Source of the DNA: Collinsella sp.
GTDB taxonomy: Bacteria > Actinomycetota > Coriobacteriia > Coriobacteriales > Coriobacteriaceae
DNA: 64,000 bases
Reading direction: 5' to 3'
NCBI GenBank assembly: GCA_018373675.1
Contig: JAHAGQ010000002.1
Location: forward strand, 105,591 to 169,590
Shown: piece after piece, positions 28,856 to 37,272 of the stretch
How the letters are laid out: every line of letters begins with the position of its first letter
How positions within the stretch are numbered: position 1 is the first letter of the stretch
Made by a program: the position numbers and the translations under genes
Notes under the pieces: generated by a model
Told to the model about the DNA's origin: nothing
What the model saw: the letters and a program-made list of their open reading frames with translations, nothing else
Databases searched by the model: none

Positions 28856-30367
28856 TTAGCGGTAGCTGACGCTCTGCTGAGAGTCCTTGACGACAACGTC
28901 GTGGGCGCCGCCTTCGACGATGGAGGTGGAGCTGACCAGCGTTAGGCGCGCCTTTTCCTGGAGCTCGGGGATCGAGAGGGCACCACAGTTGCACATCGTG
29001 GACTTGACCTTGTAGAGCGTGCCGCCCACGCCGTCTTTGAGGGAACCGGCGTAGGGAACATAGGAGTCGACGCCCTCGACGAAGCTGAGCTTCGCGGCGC
29101 CGCCCAGGTCGTAGCGCTGCCAGTTGCGGGCACGCGCAGAACCCTCGCCCCAGTACTCCTTCATGTACTGGCCGTTGACGTTGACGCGCTCGGTCGGGCT
29201 CTCGTCGAAGCGGGCGAAGTAGCGGCCCAGCATCATAAAGTCGGCACCCATGGCAAGGGCGAGCGTCATGTGGTAGTCGTAGACGATGCCGCCGTCGGAG
29301 CACACGGGTACGTAGACGCCGGTCTCCTCGTAGTACTCGTCGCGAGCGCGGCAGACGTCGATCAGCGCGGTGGCCTGGCCACGGCCGATGCCTTTGGTCT
29401 CGCGGGTGATGCAGATGGAACCGCCGCCGATACCGACCTTGATGAAGTCGGCACCGCAGTCGGCCAAGAAGCGGAAGCCCTCGGCGTCGACGACGTTACC
29501 GGCACCGACCTTGACATCCTCGCCGTAGTTGGCGCGGATCCACTCGATGGTGCGCTTCTGCCACTCGCTGAAGCCCTCGGAAGAGTCGATGCACAGGACA
29601 TCAGCGCCGGCCTCGATGAGCAGCGGCACGCGCTCGGCATAGTCGCGGGTGTTGATACCGGCGCCGACCATGTAGCGCTTGTCGCCGTCGAGCAGCTCGT
29701 TGGGGTTGGTCTTGTGGCTGTCGTAGTCCTTGCGGAAGACGATGCCCATGAGGTGATCGTTGTCGTCGACGATGGGCAGAGCGTTGAGCTTGTTGTCCCA
29801 GATGACGTCGTTGGCAACCTTGAGGCTGATGTTTTTGTCGCCTACGATGAGCTGCTCACGCGGGGTCATGAACTCGGAGACCTTCGTCTGGTGGTCATCG
29901 CGGCTGGGGCGATAGTCACGGCTGGTGACGATGCCCAGGAGCTTACCCTTGGGAGTGCCGTCGTCGGTAACCGGCATGGTGGAATGACCGGTCTTCTCCT
30001 TGAGCTCGATGACCTGCTCCATGGTCATGTCGGGGGTCAGCGTGGAATCGGACTGAACGAAGCCAGCCTTGTGATCCTTGACGGCCTTGACCATAGCGGC
30101 CTCGGACTCGGCGCTCTGGGAACCGTAAATGAAGGACAGGCCACCCTCGGTAGCGAGCGCGACACCCATGTCGACGCCCGAGACGGACTGCATGATGGCG
30201 GAAACCATGGGGATGTTCAGGGTGATTGCCGGCTTCTCACCGCGCTTAAAGCGGGTTAGCGGCGTCTTAAGAGAGACGTTGTTGGGGATGCACTGCGAGG
30301 ACGAGTAACCAGGGACCAGCAGATACTCCGAAAACGTGTGGGACTCACCGGGAAAGAACGTAGCCAT
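28856..30367 (-). CDS. guaB: Inosine-5'-monophosphate dehydrogenase
   Basis: Oxidises IMP to XMP, the first step to GMP. The TIM-barrel is interrupted by two CBS modules (about 95-230: [38 protein letters not shown]). The catalytic cysteine loop is [12 protein letters not shown], and the flap region has [19 protein letters not shown]. It has 503 aa; the N-terminal [20 protein letters not shown] replaces the usual TFDDVLLxP, marking the less common IMPDH subgroup. AAAGGAG precedes the ATG. It is divergent from the ModE-like gene. Confidence 0.93.
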   Translation of the reverse strand: MATFFPGESHTFSEYLLVPGYSSSQCIPNNVSLKTPLTRFKRGEKPAITLNIPMVSAIMQSVSGVDMGVALATEGGLSFIYGSQSAESEAAMVKAVKDHKAGFVQSDSTLTPDMTMEQVIELKEKTGHSTMPVTDDGTPKGKLLGIVTSRDYRPSRDDHQTKVSEFMTPREQLIVGDKNISLKVANDVIWDNKLNALPIVDDNDHLMGIVFRKDYDSHKTNPNELLDGDKRYMVGAGINTRDYAERVPLLIEAGADVLCIDSSEGFSEWQKRTIEWIRANYGEDVKVGAGNVVDAEGFRFLADCGADFIKVGIGGGSICITRETKGIGRGQATALIDVCRARDEYYEETGVYVPVCSDGGIVYDYHMTLALAMGADFMMLGRYFARFDESPTERVNVNGQYMKEYWGEGSARARNWQRYDLGGAAKLSFVEGVDSYVPYAGSLKDGVGGTLYKVKSTMCNCGALSIPELQEKARLTLVSSTSIVEGGAHDVVVKDSQQSVSYR

Positions 30368-30560
30368 GTTTCTCCTTTTTCCATGCGACCGGTCGGCTGC
30401 AGGCCTCGTAGGACCCAGCCCAACCTTGGGCGCCCAATACTGGGGAAGTATCTTAACGCACTTTGACTGCTACAATGCATGATTTAAGAAGAGCACACGA
30501 GGGTTTGACGCAGGCTTTGCGTTTGCCCAGCAAACACTTTAGCGGGGAGACGTGGAGCAG

Positions 30561-30905
30561 ATGGAGTACAAGACGACGGCAAAGTTGGTCATTCAAGCGT
30601 GCGACAAGGATTTGCCGGGCGTCTTCGGCCACGGCTGTGTCTTGCTGCTGCAAGGTATCGCCCGCGAACACTCGCTCAACCGTGCCGCCAAGAGCATGGG
30701 CATGGCGTATTCCAAAGCCTGGCGCATTGTGAACGAGGCAGAAGGCCAGCTGGGCTGCAAACTCATCGAGCGCGACGGTGCCCGCGGATCCACGCTCACC
30801 CCCGCCGGCGAGCGAGCCATCGCGGTCTACGAGACGTTGCAGGGCGAGATCAACAACGTCATCGCCACCAAAGCCAACGACCTCATCGCCAGCATCAAAA
30901 AGTAG
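30561..30905 (+). CDS. ModE/LysR-type winged-helix regulator
   Basis: A ~114-aa DNA-binding protein containing only the winged helix: FGHGCVLLLQGIAREHSLNRAA, then KSMGMAYSKAWRIVNEAEGQLG and LTPAGERAIAVYETL. This is the N-terminal ModE (molybdate regulator) pattern without the molybdate-binding TOBE domains, so the ligand is unknown. GTG 30552 is an alternative start; ATG 30561 with GGAG upstream is preferred, but neither spacing is ideal. No molybdate genes are nearby. Confidence 0.8.
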   Translation: MEYKTTAKLVIQACDKDLPGVFGHGCVLLLQGIAREHSLNRAAKSMGMAYSKAWRIVNEAEGQLGCKLIERDGARGSTLTPAGERAIAVYETLQGEINNVIATKANDLIASIKK

Positions 30906-30948
30906 CTAATTTGGGACGGGGCTTTTTTAGCTGCACAACCCCTTCTCC

Positions 30949-31019
30949 TAAGTTGCGGTGAAATAGGAACTGTTTATGCGGTTAAAGCCGTAAATCAATC
31001 CATATTTCACCGCAACTTA
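30949..31019. repeat. 71-bp palindrome with 17-bp perfect arms
   Basis: Arms TAAGTTGCGGTGAAATA (30949-30965) and its exact complement (31003-31019). The spacer contains a further short pairing GCGGTT/AGCCGT-like. It lies between the convergent ModE-like gene and the PLP-protein gene. Probably a dispersed intergenic palindrome, possibly used as a terminator. Confidence 0.75.
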
Positions 31020-31039
31020 TGAAGACGAGGATGATTTAG

Positions 31040-32032
31040 CTAGTTGCGGAAGGCATTATCTAGGGTGGCGGCCACGATCAAAGGGTCATCGGTGCCGGCG
31101 AAGAGGCGGATGGTGCTCCCCTGCTTGCCGCGTGGAGCCGAAAGACGCGTCGTTGCGCCGCCGGCGGACGATGTGCGAAACTCCTCCGGCAAAGCAACGA
31201 ACAGATCATCCGCACTACGCTCGATAAGGTCGAATTCAACTGCCGGGCCAAAGCCGTGCTCGAGGATTCCCGTTGCAACCGCATGGTCGGGATGCGAGCT
31301 CAGTCCGGGATAGCGCACGTTGCGTACCATCTCATTGGCGGCCAGATACTCGGCTAGCGCACGGGCGCGGTCGAAGTGTGCCTGCATGCGGACATTAAGC
31401 GAGGAAAGCCCGCGCTCCAGCACGTCGGCCTCCCCGGCAGAAAGGTCGAGTGCCAAAGCACCGCAGCCTGCAAACAAAGCATGCGCGCACTCGGCAGCAG
31501 CATCCACACGATGGCGCTTGAGCTGCGAGCGCGCCACCGAAGCGGCAACGAGCTTGCGCGGAGCCTTACCGGCGCACACACGGTCGAGCGCCTCAAGCGA
31601 CAGCGCAGCACCTAGCCGCAGCGGATCGCAGCCAAAAGCCGACGCCACGGTGTTATCCACCACGAGCAGCGCATGAGCCTCACGCGCTGCGCGGCCTAAC
31701 GCACGAAGATCGGGGACGCGCAGACCAAACCCGCCGATAGAGTTCACAAACCACCACAGGTGCGGCCCCTCGGCATCAAACGAAGCATCAAAGTTCTCGG
31801 ACGCGGCGACAAACGCCTCGACGGATGACGAGCCCACCAGCGCGACATCGCAGCCATCAAAGCCGCGCGCAAACGCATCGGCAAAGTCATCCGCAAAGGC
31901 CACCAGACGGTCACCGGGACGCACAATACCCAGCAGCGACAGAGCCGCCGGCACATGCGGGGCCGCAACAAGACGCGCCTCGCGCGCACTGGACCTCAAA
32001 GCCCAGGCCTCTTCTAGCTGCTGTACATCCAC
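31040..32032 (-). CDS. Degenerate trans-sulfuration-type PLP protein (catalytic Lys replaced)
   Basis: Homologue of the Cys/Met metabolism PLP-dependent enzymes (cystathionine gamma-synthase family), 330 aa against about 380-400 usual. VVDNTVASAFGCDPLRLGA (124-142) aligns without gaps to the family segment ending in the S-x-T-K motif. At the position of the PLP-binding lysine this protein has Arg151 (EALDR). The C-terminal part keeps family traits (RNVRYPGLSSHPDHAVA, GSTIRLFAGTDD). It may be a non-PLP or altered enzyme. GTG 32032 is chosen (AAGGGACGG upstream); longer starts exist. The sucrose-gene terminator is directly upstream, so it needs its own promoter or readthrough. Confidence 0.7.
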   Translation of the reverse strand: MDVQQLEEAWALRSSAREARLVAAPHVPAALSLLGIVRPGDRLVAFADDFADAFARGFDGCDVALVGSSSVEAFVAASENFDASFDAEGPHLWWFVNSIGGFGLRVPDLRALGRAAREAHALLVVDNTVASAFGCDPLRLGAALSLEALDRVCAGKAPRKLVAASVARSQLKRHRVDAAAECAHALFAGCGALALDLSAGEADVLERGLSSLNVRMQAHFDRARALAEYLAANEMVRNVRYPGLSSHPDHAVATGILEHGFGPAVEFDLIERSADDLFVALPEEFRTSSAGGATTRLSAPRGKQGSTIRLFAGTDDPLIVAATLDNAFRN

Positions 32033-32054
32033 ACGGCACCGTCCCTTCATAAGC

Positions 32055-32090
32055 AAAAACCCACGATGCGGGTGTTCCCCGCATCGTGGG
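32055..32090 (-). terminator. scrB terminator
   Basis: Perfect 13-bp arms CCCACGATGCGGG / CCCGCATCGTGGG, loop of 5, then TTTTT on the minus strand. It ends the scrA-scrB transcript about 40 bp after the scrB stop. Confidence 0.88.
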
Positions 32091-32128
32091 CAACGGCTGC
32101 AGTATAGCGCCGATAGGCGACGAATCGC

Positions 32129-33667
32129 CTAGATGTTGAGCGTGTGATAGGTCACGTTCGCACCCGGAGCATCAACGGACACGCCATAGGCCTCGGGATA
32201 GATGCGCGTCGAAAACACGAGCGCGCCATCGTTCACAAACACCTCGACCGACGAGATATCGCCAACAACGCGCACGTTACGAACCTCGTCGATGGGCTCC
32301 CAGCGCACGGTACGACCGCAACCGGCAGAAGCGCGACCCTCATCGGTAAATCGCATCTCAAAGCGCGAGGGCAGCTCGCCCTCGGCGGGCACAAACGACA
32401 GCTTCAGCTCGCCATCAACGGTTGCGGTGAACGCTCCGTCGACACCGTCGACAACAACGTCAAAGCAGGTATCGCCGGCAACCTCCAACGAGCCCTCCCC
32501 TACACGCACCGAGGCATAATGGTGCTCAATCTCGCGCGCCGGCTGCTGCAGTACCACGCCGCCGTCACCGGCCGTAAGCTCGCGCGGCACCGTCATGCAG
32601 TGCTGCCAGCCGCACACCACGGTCGGTGCGTTGCCATAGGTCGGCTCATCGGGCATGCCCATCCAGCCGATTAGAATATGGCGACCGTCCTCGGCCGTGA
32701 ACTCCTGCGGCGCATAGAAGTCAAAACCGGCGTCCCACAGGCGGAACTCGCCCAGCTCATAAGCGTCCTTGCCACCCGTAATGTCGCCCGATACAGGCAT
32801 GTAGCCAGCGGCATACACATTGCCGCGATCCCAACGACCGCCCTCAAGGCCCTGGGGCGAGAACGACAAAAATGCAGCGGTATCGCCATTCGCATCGAGC
32901 TCAATATAGCCAGGGCATTCCCACATAAAGCCAAAACGCTCGGGCGTAGACACACGGCTCTCGAGCTCCCAGCTCAGCATATCGGCCGAGCCATACACCA
33001 GGATCTCGCCCACATCGCGACCGGCGCCCTCGCCGTGCATGGCGCAAAATCGACTATCGACATGCGGACCATCCACGCGACGACGGGCGCCCAGCACCAT
33101 GTGATAACGCCCATCCGCGTCACGCCACACCTTGGGATCGCGCACGTGGCAGGTCAAATTCTCGGGATAATCCTCGGACGCCAGCACCACGCGCTTTTGG
33201 CTGAACTCCCGACCGGCAAGGCCATCGACGCTCTCCACATAAACGGTATCGGCGCGGCGGCCGGTATTGACGTAGTCGTACGTGCCGTCCGCATCGGAAA
33301 GCTTCACGTTGCCTGTGTACAGCACGCGAATGCGACCGTCCTCGGCAAGCGCGGAGCCCGAATACACACCGTGGCAATCGAACGGCTCGTCGGGCAGTAG
33401 CGGAGCGCCAACGTAGTCCCACGTCATAAGGTCGCGACTCGTCGCATGACCCCAGACCTTAACGCCGCCCTCGACATCAAACGGCGCATACTGAAAATAG
33501 GCATGAAACACGCCGCCCGCCTGGCAAAGACCGTTGGGGTCGTTGAGCCAGCCCGCCGGCGGCATAATATGGAAGCGCTGGCCATACGCGCCATGACCGC
33601 ACTCAGAGGCGGCGGCGTCAACAGCGGCAACCAGCTTTGCAAGGTCCCGGCCAAGTGCATTAGACAT
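32129..33667 (-). CDS. scrB: Sucrose-6-phosphate hydrolase (GH32)
   Basis: Cleaves sucrose-6-phosphate delivered by the PTS. The GH32 nucleophile motif WLNDPNG contains Asp43; RDPKVW and WECPGY carry the transition-state Asp and the acid/base Glu. The C-terminal beta-sandwich ends SSVEVFVNDGALVFSTRIYP. It has 512 aa. It is 107 bp downstream of scrA and followed by a strong terminator. Specificity for sucrose is inferred from the permease and regulator context; other beta-fructosides are possible. Confidence 0.9.
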   Translation of the reverse strand: MSNALGRDLAKLVAAVDAAASECGHGAYGQRFHIMPPAGWLNDPNGLCQAGGVFHAYFQYAPFDVEGGVKVWGHATSRDLMTWDYVGAPLLPDEPFDCHGVYSGSALAEDGRIRVLYTGNVKLSDADGTYDYVNTGRRADTVYVESVDGLAGREFSQKRVVLASEDYPENLTCHVRDPKVWRDADGRYHMVLGARRRVDGPHVDSRFCAMHGEGAGRDVGEILVYGSADMLSWELESRVSTPERFGFMWECPGYIELDANGDTAAFLSFSPQGLEGGRWDRGNVYAAGYMPVSGDITGGKDAYELGEFRLWDAGFDFYAPQEFTAEDGRHILIGWMGMPDEPTYGNAPTVVCGWQHCMTVPRELTAGDGGVVLQQPAREIEHHYASVRVGEGSLEVAGDTCFDVVVDGVDGAFTATVDGELKLSFVPAEGELPSRFEMRFTDEGRASAGCGRTVRWEPIDEVRNVRVVGDISSVEVFVNDGALVFSTRIYPEAYGVSVDAPGANVTYHTLNI

Positions 33668-33774
33668 ATCAAAGTCCTAACGGATCGAAAGTTACAAGGC
33701 GCCACAGATCGGCGCCAGATGCGGGAAACACCCGCGAGCATACAGCCCGCGGGCATTCCCTCAATCAAAAGCTC

Positions 33775-35175
33775 TTAGGCCTGCTCGGAAGCCTTGGGCT
33801 CGTCCTTGTACAGGACAAACGAGACGCCAAAGGAAACCAGCGCGGCGACCGCAAACATGATCGTGTACTGCACGGGTTGGGCCAGGCACAGCAGGATACC
33901 GAAGATACCGGTAACGCCCGTGCCGGAAGCAGCAAGCGAGGTGAGTGCGCAGACCAGGGCACCGCAACCGCCGCCGATGCAGCCGGCGATGAAGGGCTTA
34001 AAGAAACGCAGGTTCACGCCGAAGATGGCAGGCTCGGTAATGCCCATAAAGGCGGACAGAGCCGAAGGAAGCGCCAGGCCCTTAATCTTGGCATCGCGGG
34101 TCTTAAAGGCAACGGCGAGCGCAGCGCCACCCTGGGCGATGTTGGCGGCACTGGCGATGGGCAGCCAATAGGTCACGCCGTACTGAGCGAGCTGGCCCAG
34201 GTCGATGGCGGTGTACATCTGGTGGATACCGGTAACGACCGTGGGGGCATAGAACAGGCCGACGATAAAGGAACCGATGCCGAAGGGCAGGGTCAGCAGG
34301 GCCTGGATCAGACCGAGGATGGCGTTCTCGGCCCACACGAAGATGGGGCCGACGGCAACGAGCGTCACGAGCACGGTCACGAACACCGAGACGAGCGGGG
34401 TCACAAAGAGGTCGAACATCTCGGGAACGACCTTGTGCAGACGCTTCTCGAGGAAGGCCAGAATGGCGCAGGCGATAACGATGGGGATCACATGGCCCTG
34501 ATAGCCGACCCACTCAAAGCTGTACACGCCGGGAATGACGGTGACCATAGTCTGCACGCCCTCGGAGGCAACCGTGTAGGCGCTCTGCAGCGAGGAGTTG
34601 ATGAACGCACCGCCGACGACGGCGCCCAGATACGGGTTGGCGCCAAAGGCCTTGGCCGCGGAGTAGCCGATCAGGATCTGCAGAATGCCGAAGGACGTGC
34701 CCGAGACCAGGTCGGCGATCTTATAGATAAAGTTATTGGTGTCGAGCGCGATAAAGCCGTTGGAGGCCATAAAGTTGAGGGCGCTCATAATGCCCAGCAG
34801 CAGGCCCGAAGCCACGATGGCGGGGATGATGGGGACAAAGACGTCGCCGAGCACCTTAATGGCACGCATAAAGATGTTCTGCTGCTGCGCCGCGGCCTCC
34901 TTGACCTCGGCCTTGGTGGCAGCCTCGACGCCACTGAGCGCGATGAACTCCTCGTAGACCTTGTTGACGGTGCCGGTGCCAAAAATAATCTGCAGCTGGC
35001 CCTGGGCCTCAAAGACGCCCTTAGCGCCGTCGATATTCTCGAGGGCCTCATTGTCAACCTTGGCGTTATCGGCAATCACCAGGCGCAGACGCGTGGCGCA
35101 GTGTGCGGCCGAAACAACGTTGTCGGCGCCACCGATGTTGTCGAGCACCTCTTGGGCTGATTTGCGGTAGTCCAT
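33775..35175 (-). CDS. scrA: PTS sucrose-type transporter, EIIBC components
   Basis: Membrane permease that imports and phosphorylates sucrose. The EIIB domain (1-90) has the phosphorylated Cys26 in SAAHCATRLRL. The EIIC domain (about 105-460) has roughly ten hydrophobic segments and the family GITEPAIFGV motif. No EIIA domain is present, so a separate EIIA is needed. ATG 35175 is chosen (AAAGGGAAG 4 bases upstream), giving 466 aa; the longer in-frame reading runs through the operator region. Two LacI-type operators lie upstream. Confidence 0.9.
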   Translation of the reverse strand: MDYRKSAQEVLDNIGGADNVVSAAHCATRLRLVIADNAKVDNEALENIDGAKGVFEAQGQLQIIFGTGTVNKVYEEFIALSGVEAATKAEVKEAAAQQQNIFMRAIKVLGDVFVPIIPAIVASGLLLGIMSALNFMASNGFIALDTNNFIYKIADLVSGTSFGILQILIGYSAAKAFGANPYLGAVVGGAFINSSLQSAYTVASEGVQTMVTVIPGVYSFEWVGYQGHVIPIVIACAILAFLEKRLHKVVPEMFDLFVTPLVSVFVTVLVTLVAVGPIFVWAENAILGLIQALLTLPFGIGSFIVGLFYAPTVVTGIHQMYTAIDLGQLAQYGVTYWLPIASAANIAQGGAALAVAFKTRDAKIKGLALPSALSAFMGITEPAIFGVNLRFFKPFIAGCIGGGCGALVCALTSLAASGTGVTGIFGILLCLAQPVQYTIMFAVAALVSFGVSFVLYKDEPKASEQA

Positions 35176-35231
35176 GACTTCCCTTTCCTCCAACGGGCGC
35201 ATTTGCACCCGGCCATCTTTGACACTTACAC

Positions 35232-35245
35232 TGTAATCGATTTCA
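35232..35245. promoter_or_regulatory. LacI-type operator 1 of scrA
   Basis: TGTAATCGATTTCA, 12 of 14 matches to the operator in front of the regulator gene (TGAAATCGCTTTCA). It lies 57 bp upstream of the scrA start. Confidence 0.7.
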
Positions 35246-35257
35246 GTTTCATATGTC

Positions 35258-35271
35258 TGCAATCGTTTTCA
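35258..35271. promoter_or_regulatory. LacI-type operator 2 of scrA
   Basis: TGCAATCGTTTTCA, centred 26 bp from operator 1; the consensus of the three sites is TGNAATCGNTTTCA. The tandem arrangement could allow cooperative binding. Confidence 0.7.
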
Positions 35272-35359
35272 TATAGCGGTAAACGGTAGGAAAAAGCCGG
35301 CGAATGGTAGTTTTACGGAAAAACCAGGCGCCTCAGAGGCAGGCAGACGTGCCCAAGGC

Positions 35360-36340
35360 CTAGACATTCATAAGCTGATGGCCGAGCTTGAGCGTCTTGA
35401 GACCGCTCTCCCCCTCCACGCCATCGAGCGTGTTGAGCAACATATTGGTCGCCTCGACGCCACTGGTCAGGTAGCCATAATGCACGGTGGGAATGCCGCC
35501 CGTCAGCGCGCGCAAAAACGTGTTGTCGCCAAAACCGCTCACGCGGTGTATGCCCTCGCCCATGCCGCGGACCTCATCGATAGCACGCAGCGCGCCCGCC
35601 GCCATGGTGTCGGTCGCGCAGGCGATAAACGAAACATCGGGAGTGACGGAAAGCAGTTCACGCGCCGCACCATAGCCCGAGTCGAGCGTAAACGAGCCCA
35701 AACGAATCAAGGCGGCATCGAGTGGGTTACCCGCGGCGCGCAAGCCGGCCTCAAAACCGCGACGGCGGCCATAACCGGCCGCGCGGTCCTCTTCGGTAAC
35801 TCCAATATAGGCAATCTTGCCGTCCACGCGACCCGCAAGTGCATGGCCCAGCTCAAAGGCGGCCTCGTAATCGTCGTGATAGACGCACGCCGCGCCCTCA
35901 ACATTTTGGCCGATCAGCACGATGGGCACGCGGCACGATTCAATCGCCCGACGGTGCTCGTCAGTGATCATAGTTGCCACCAGCACAATGCCATCGACTG
36001 GGTGGTTTTGGAATAAATCGAGGTATTCGAGCTCACGATCGGCCGCGTTGTCAGTGTTAGCAAGCAGCATCTGGTAGCCACGGCGACCGAGCACCTGGCC
36101 AATGCCGGCGGTAATGCGGCTCACGGACTCCGAGTTGATTTTAGGCACGATAACGCCGATGAGCTTGGTGGAACCGGTGCGCAGCGCGCGAGCTTGGCTG
36201 GACCGCACGTATCCTGTCAGCTCAATCGCCTTCTTAATGCGCTCGGCCTTATCCGCCGATATGTAGCCACCGTTGAGGTAGCGCGAGACGGCGGCGCTCG
36301 AAACGCCGGCCAGCTCGGCCACATCTTTCATCTTTACCAC
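35360..36340 (-). CDS. scrR: LacI-family sucrose operon repressor
   Basis: Represses the sucrose genes. The LacI helix-turn-helix is at the N-terminus (MKDVAELAGVSSAAVSRYLN, hinge VRSSQARALRTGSTKLIGV). A periplasmic-binding-protein-like effector domain follows (FGDNTFLRALTGGIPTVHYG). GTG 36340 gives 326 aa; the ATG three codons later is possible. An operator matching those at scrA is 16 bp upstream, which suggests autoregulation. The gene lies upstream of scrA in the same orientation. Confidence 0.9.
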   Translation of the reverse strand: MVKMKDVAELAGVSSAAVSRYLNGGYISADKAERIKKAIELTGYVRSSQARALRTGSTKLIGVIVPKINSESVSRITAGIGQVLGRRGYQMLLANTDNAADRELEYLDLFQNHPVDGIVLVATMITDEHRRAIESCRVPIVLIGQNVEGAACVYHDDYEAAFELGHALAGRVDGKIAYIGVTEEDRAAGYGRRRGFEAGLRAAGNPLDAALIRLGSFTLDSGYGAARELLSVTPDVSFIACATDTMAAGALRAIDEVRGMGEGIHRVSGFGDNTFLRALTGGIPTVHYGYLTSGVEATNMLLNTLDGVEGESGLKTLKLGHQLMNV

Positions 36341-36355
36341 GAGCACCCCTGTCGT

Positions 36356-36369
36356 TGAAATCGCTTTCA
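36356..36369. promoter_or_regulatory. LacI-type operator of scrR
   Basis: TGAAATCGCTTTCA, an almost perfect palindrome around the central CG, just upstream of the regulator start. Confidence 0.75.
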
Positions 36370-36459
36370 CCATGATACCCAACCCTCGCCCAAAAAATAT
36401 TCGACTGGAAAGGTCTCAGCGGATCATTTCAACCACTCAGGTCGAGCAAGCGCCAGCGA

Positions 36460-36559
36460 GCGGGCAGCTGCCGTGGCGAGGTGCCGCGAAAGAGGAGCGA
36501 AGCGTACTTTATGTACGCGAGCGACGGCTTGAGAGGCAGATCGCCCGGCAGATGCCCGC
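36460..36559 (-). ncRNA. Structured repeat element, copy B (downstream of the DUF4956 gene)
   Basis: A 100-nt nested palindrome. From outside in, the pairs (plus strand) are GCGGGCA/TGCCCGC, CTGCCG/CGGCAG, GGCGA/TCGCC, TGCC/GGCA, and the tip GCGTAC/GTACGC. The internal loop GAAAGAGGAGCGAA and GAGCGACGGCTTGA is nearly identical to copy A, while the outer stems differ in sequence but keep pairing. It lies 44 bp after the DUF4956 stop and upstream of scrR. Confidence 0.6.
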
Positions 36560-36573
36560 GCAGCGTCGAGCAG

Positions 36574-36597
36574 TCCGGCGTTTGTTAAAACGCCGGA
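36574..36597 (-). terminator. Hairpin after the pel operon
   Basis: TCCGGCGTTT / AAACGCCGGA, a perfect 10-bp hairpin, lies 6 bp after the DUF4956 stop. No good T-run follows on the minus strand, so it may be an mRNA 3'-end stabiliser rather than an efficient terminator. Confidence 0.5.
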
Positions 36598-36603
36598 ACA
36601 TAG

Positions 36604-37269
36604 TTAGCCGTGGTACTCGCCGTTGTATTGGATCAACGTCAGGTCTTCAACGCCGTCGAGCGCGCGAATGGCGTCGGCATAGGGCATATCAACGCCATCC
36701 GAGAACACCTCGACGGCCATCTCGACCTTATCACCGCGCATCGTCTTGGACTTAACGGTGAATTTGGTGCGCCCAAACGCACGCACGATATCGTCGCCAG
36801 TGGTCTGGCCCGTGTAGTGGATGACCATCATGTACACGCGCGCCTTGTCCTGGTGGCTCGCAAAGCCGGCGATCATCGCCACGATGACCACGGCCGTGAG
36901 CGCCACGAGCGCGTACATGCCGGCGCCGGCCGTAATTCCCGTGGTAATGGACCAAAACAGATACAGCAGGTCGAGCGGGTCCTTAACCGCCGTACGGTAG
37001 CGGACGATAGACAGAGCACCGACCATACCGAGCGAGATGACCACGTTCGTCGAGATCGCGAGCGTGACCATGCAGGTGAGCACGCACATGCCAACAAGCG
37101 TCACGGCAAAGCTACGCGAATACACCACGCCGGTAAAAAAGCGCTTGTAGACGTAATAGATCAGGATGCCCATGGCGAGCGCCACGAGCAGCGACAGGCC
37201 GATCTTGGCAGGATCGACCTGGCCAAACGCCTCCAAAACGGAGTTCTTAAAAAAGTCCCTGGTGCTCAT
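36604..37269 (-). CDS. DUF4956 membrane protein
   Basis: A 221-aa protein with about four N-terminal hydrophobic segments (KIGLSLLVALAMGILIYYVY; FAVTLVGMCVLTCMVTLA; VVISLGMVGALSIVRYRTA; GMYALVALTAVVIVAMIAGF). The conserved short motif SIVRYRTAVKDPLDLLYLFW is the DUF4956 hallmark. A cytoplasmic C-terminal domain of mixed alpha/beta type follows. The function is unknown. It is the last gene of the Pel-type operon, 3 bp after the VTC gene. DUF4956 and VTC genes are frequent neighbours, which suggests joint action at the membrane (inference). Confidence 0.88.
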   Translation of the reverse strand: MSTRDFFKNSVLEAFGQVDPAKIGLSLLVALAMGILIYYVYKRFFTGVVYSRSFAVTLVGMCVLTCMVTLAISTNVVISLGMVGALSIVRYRTAVKDPLDLLYLFWSITTGITAGAGMYALVALTAVVIVAMIAGFASHQDKARVYMMVIHYTGQTTGDDIVRAFGRTKFTVKSKTMRGDKVEMAVEVFSDGVDMPYADAIRALDGVEDLTLIQYNGEYHG

Positions 37270-37272
37270 GGT

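Noticed and set aside
30368..30551. Purine or guanine riboswitch upstream of guaB
   Set aside because: No conserved purine-riboswitch core could be seen in the short leader; only the ribosome site is clear.
36574..36597. Efficient intrinsic terminator of the pel operon
   Set aside because: The hairpin is perfect but no T-run follows on the coding strand; kept only as a hairpin with modest confidence.
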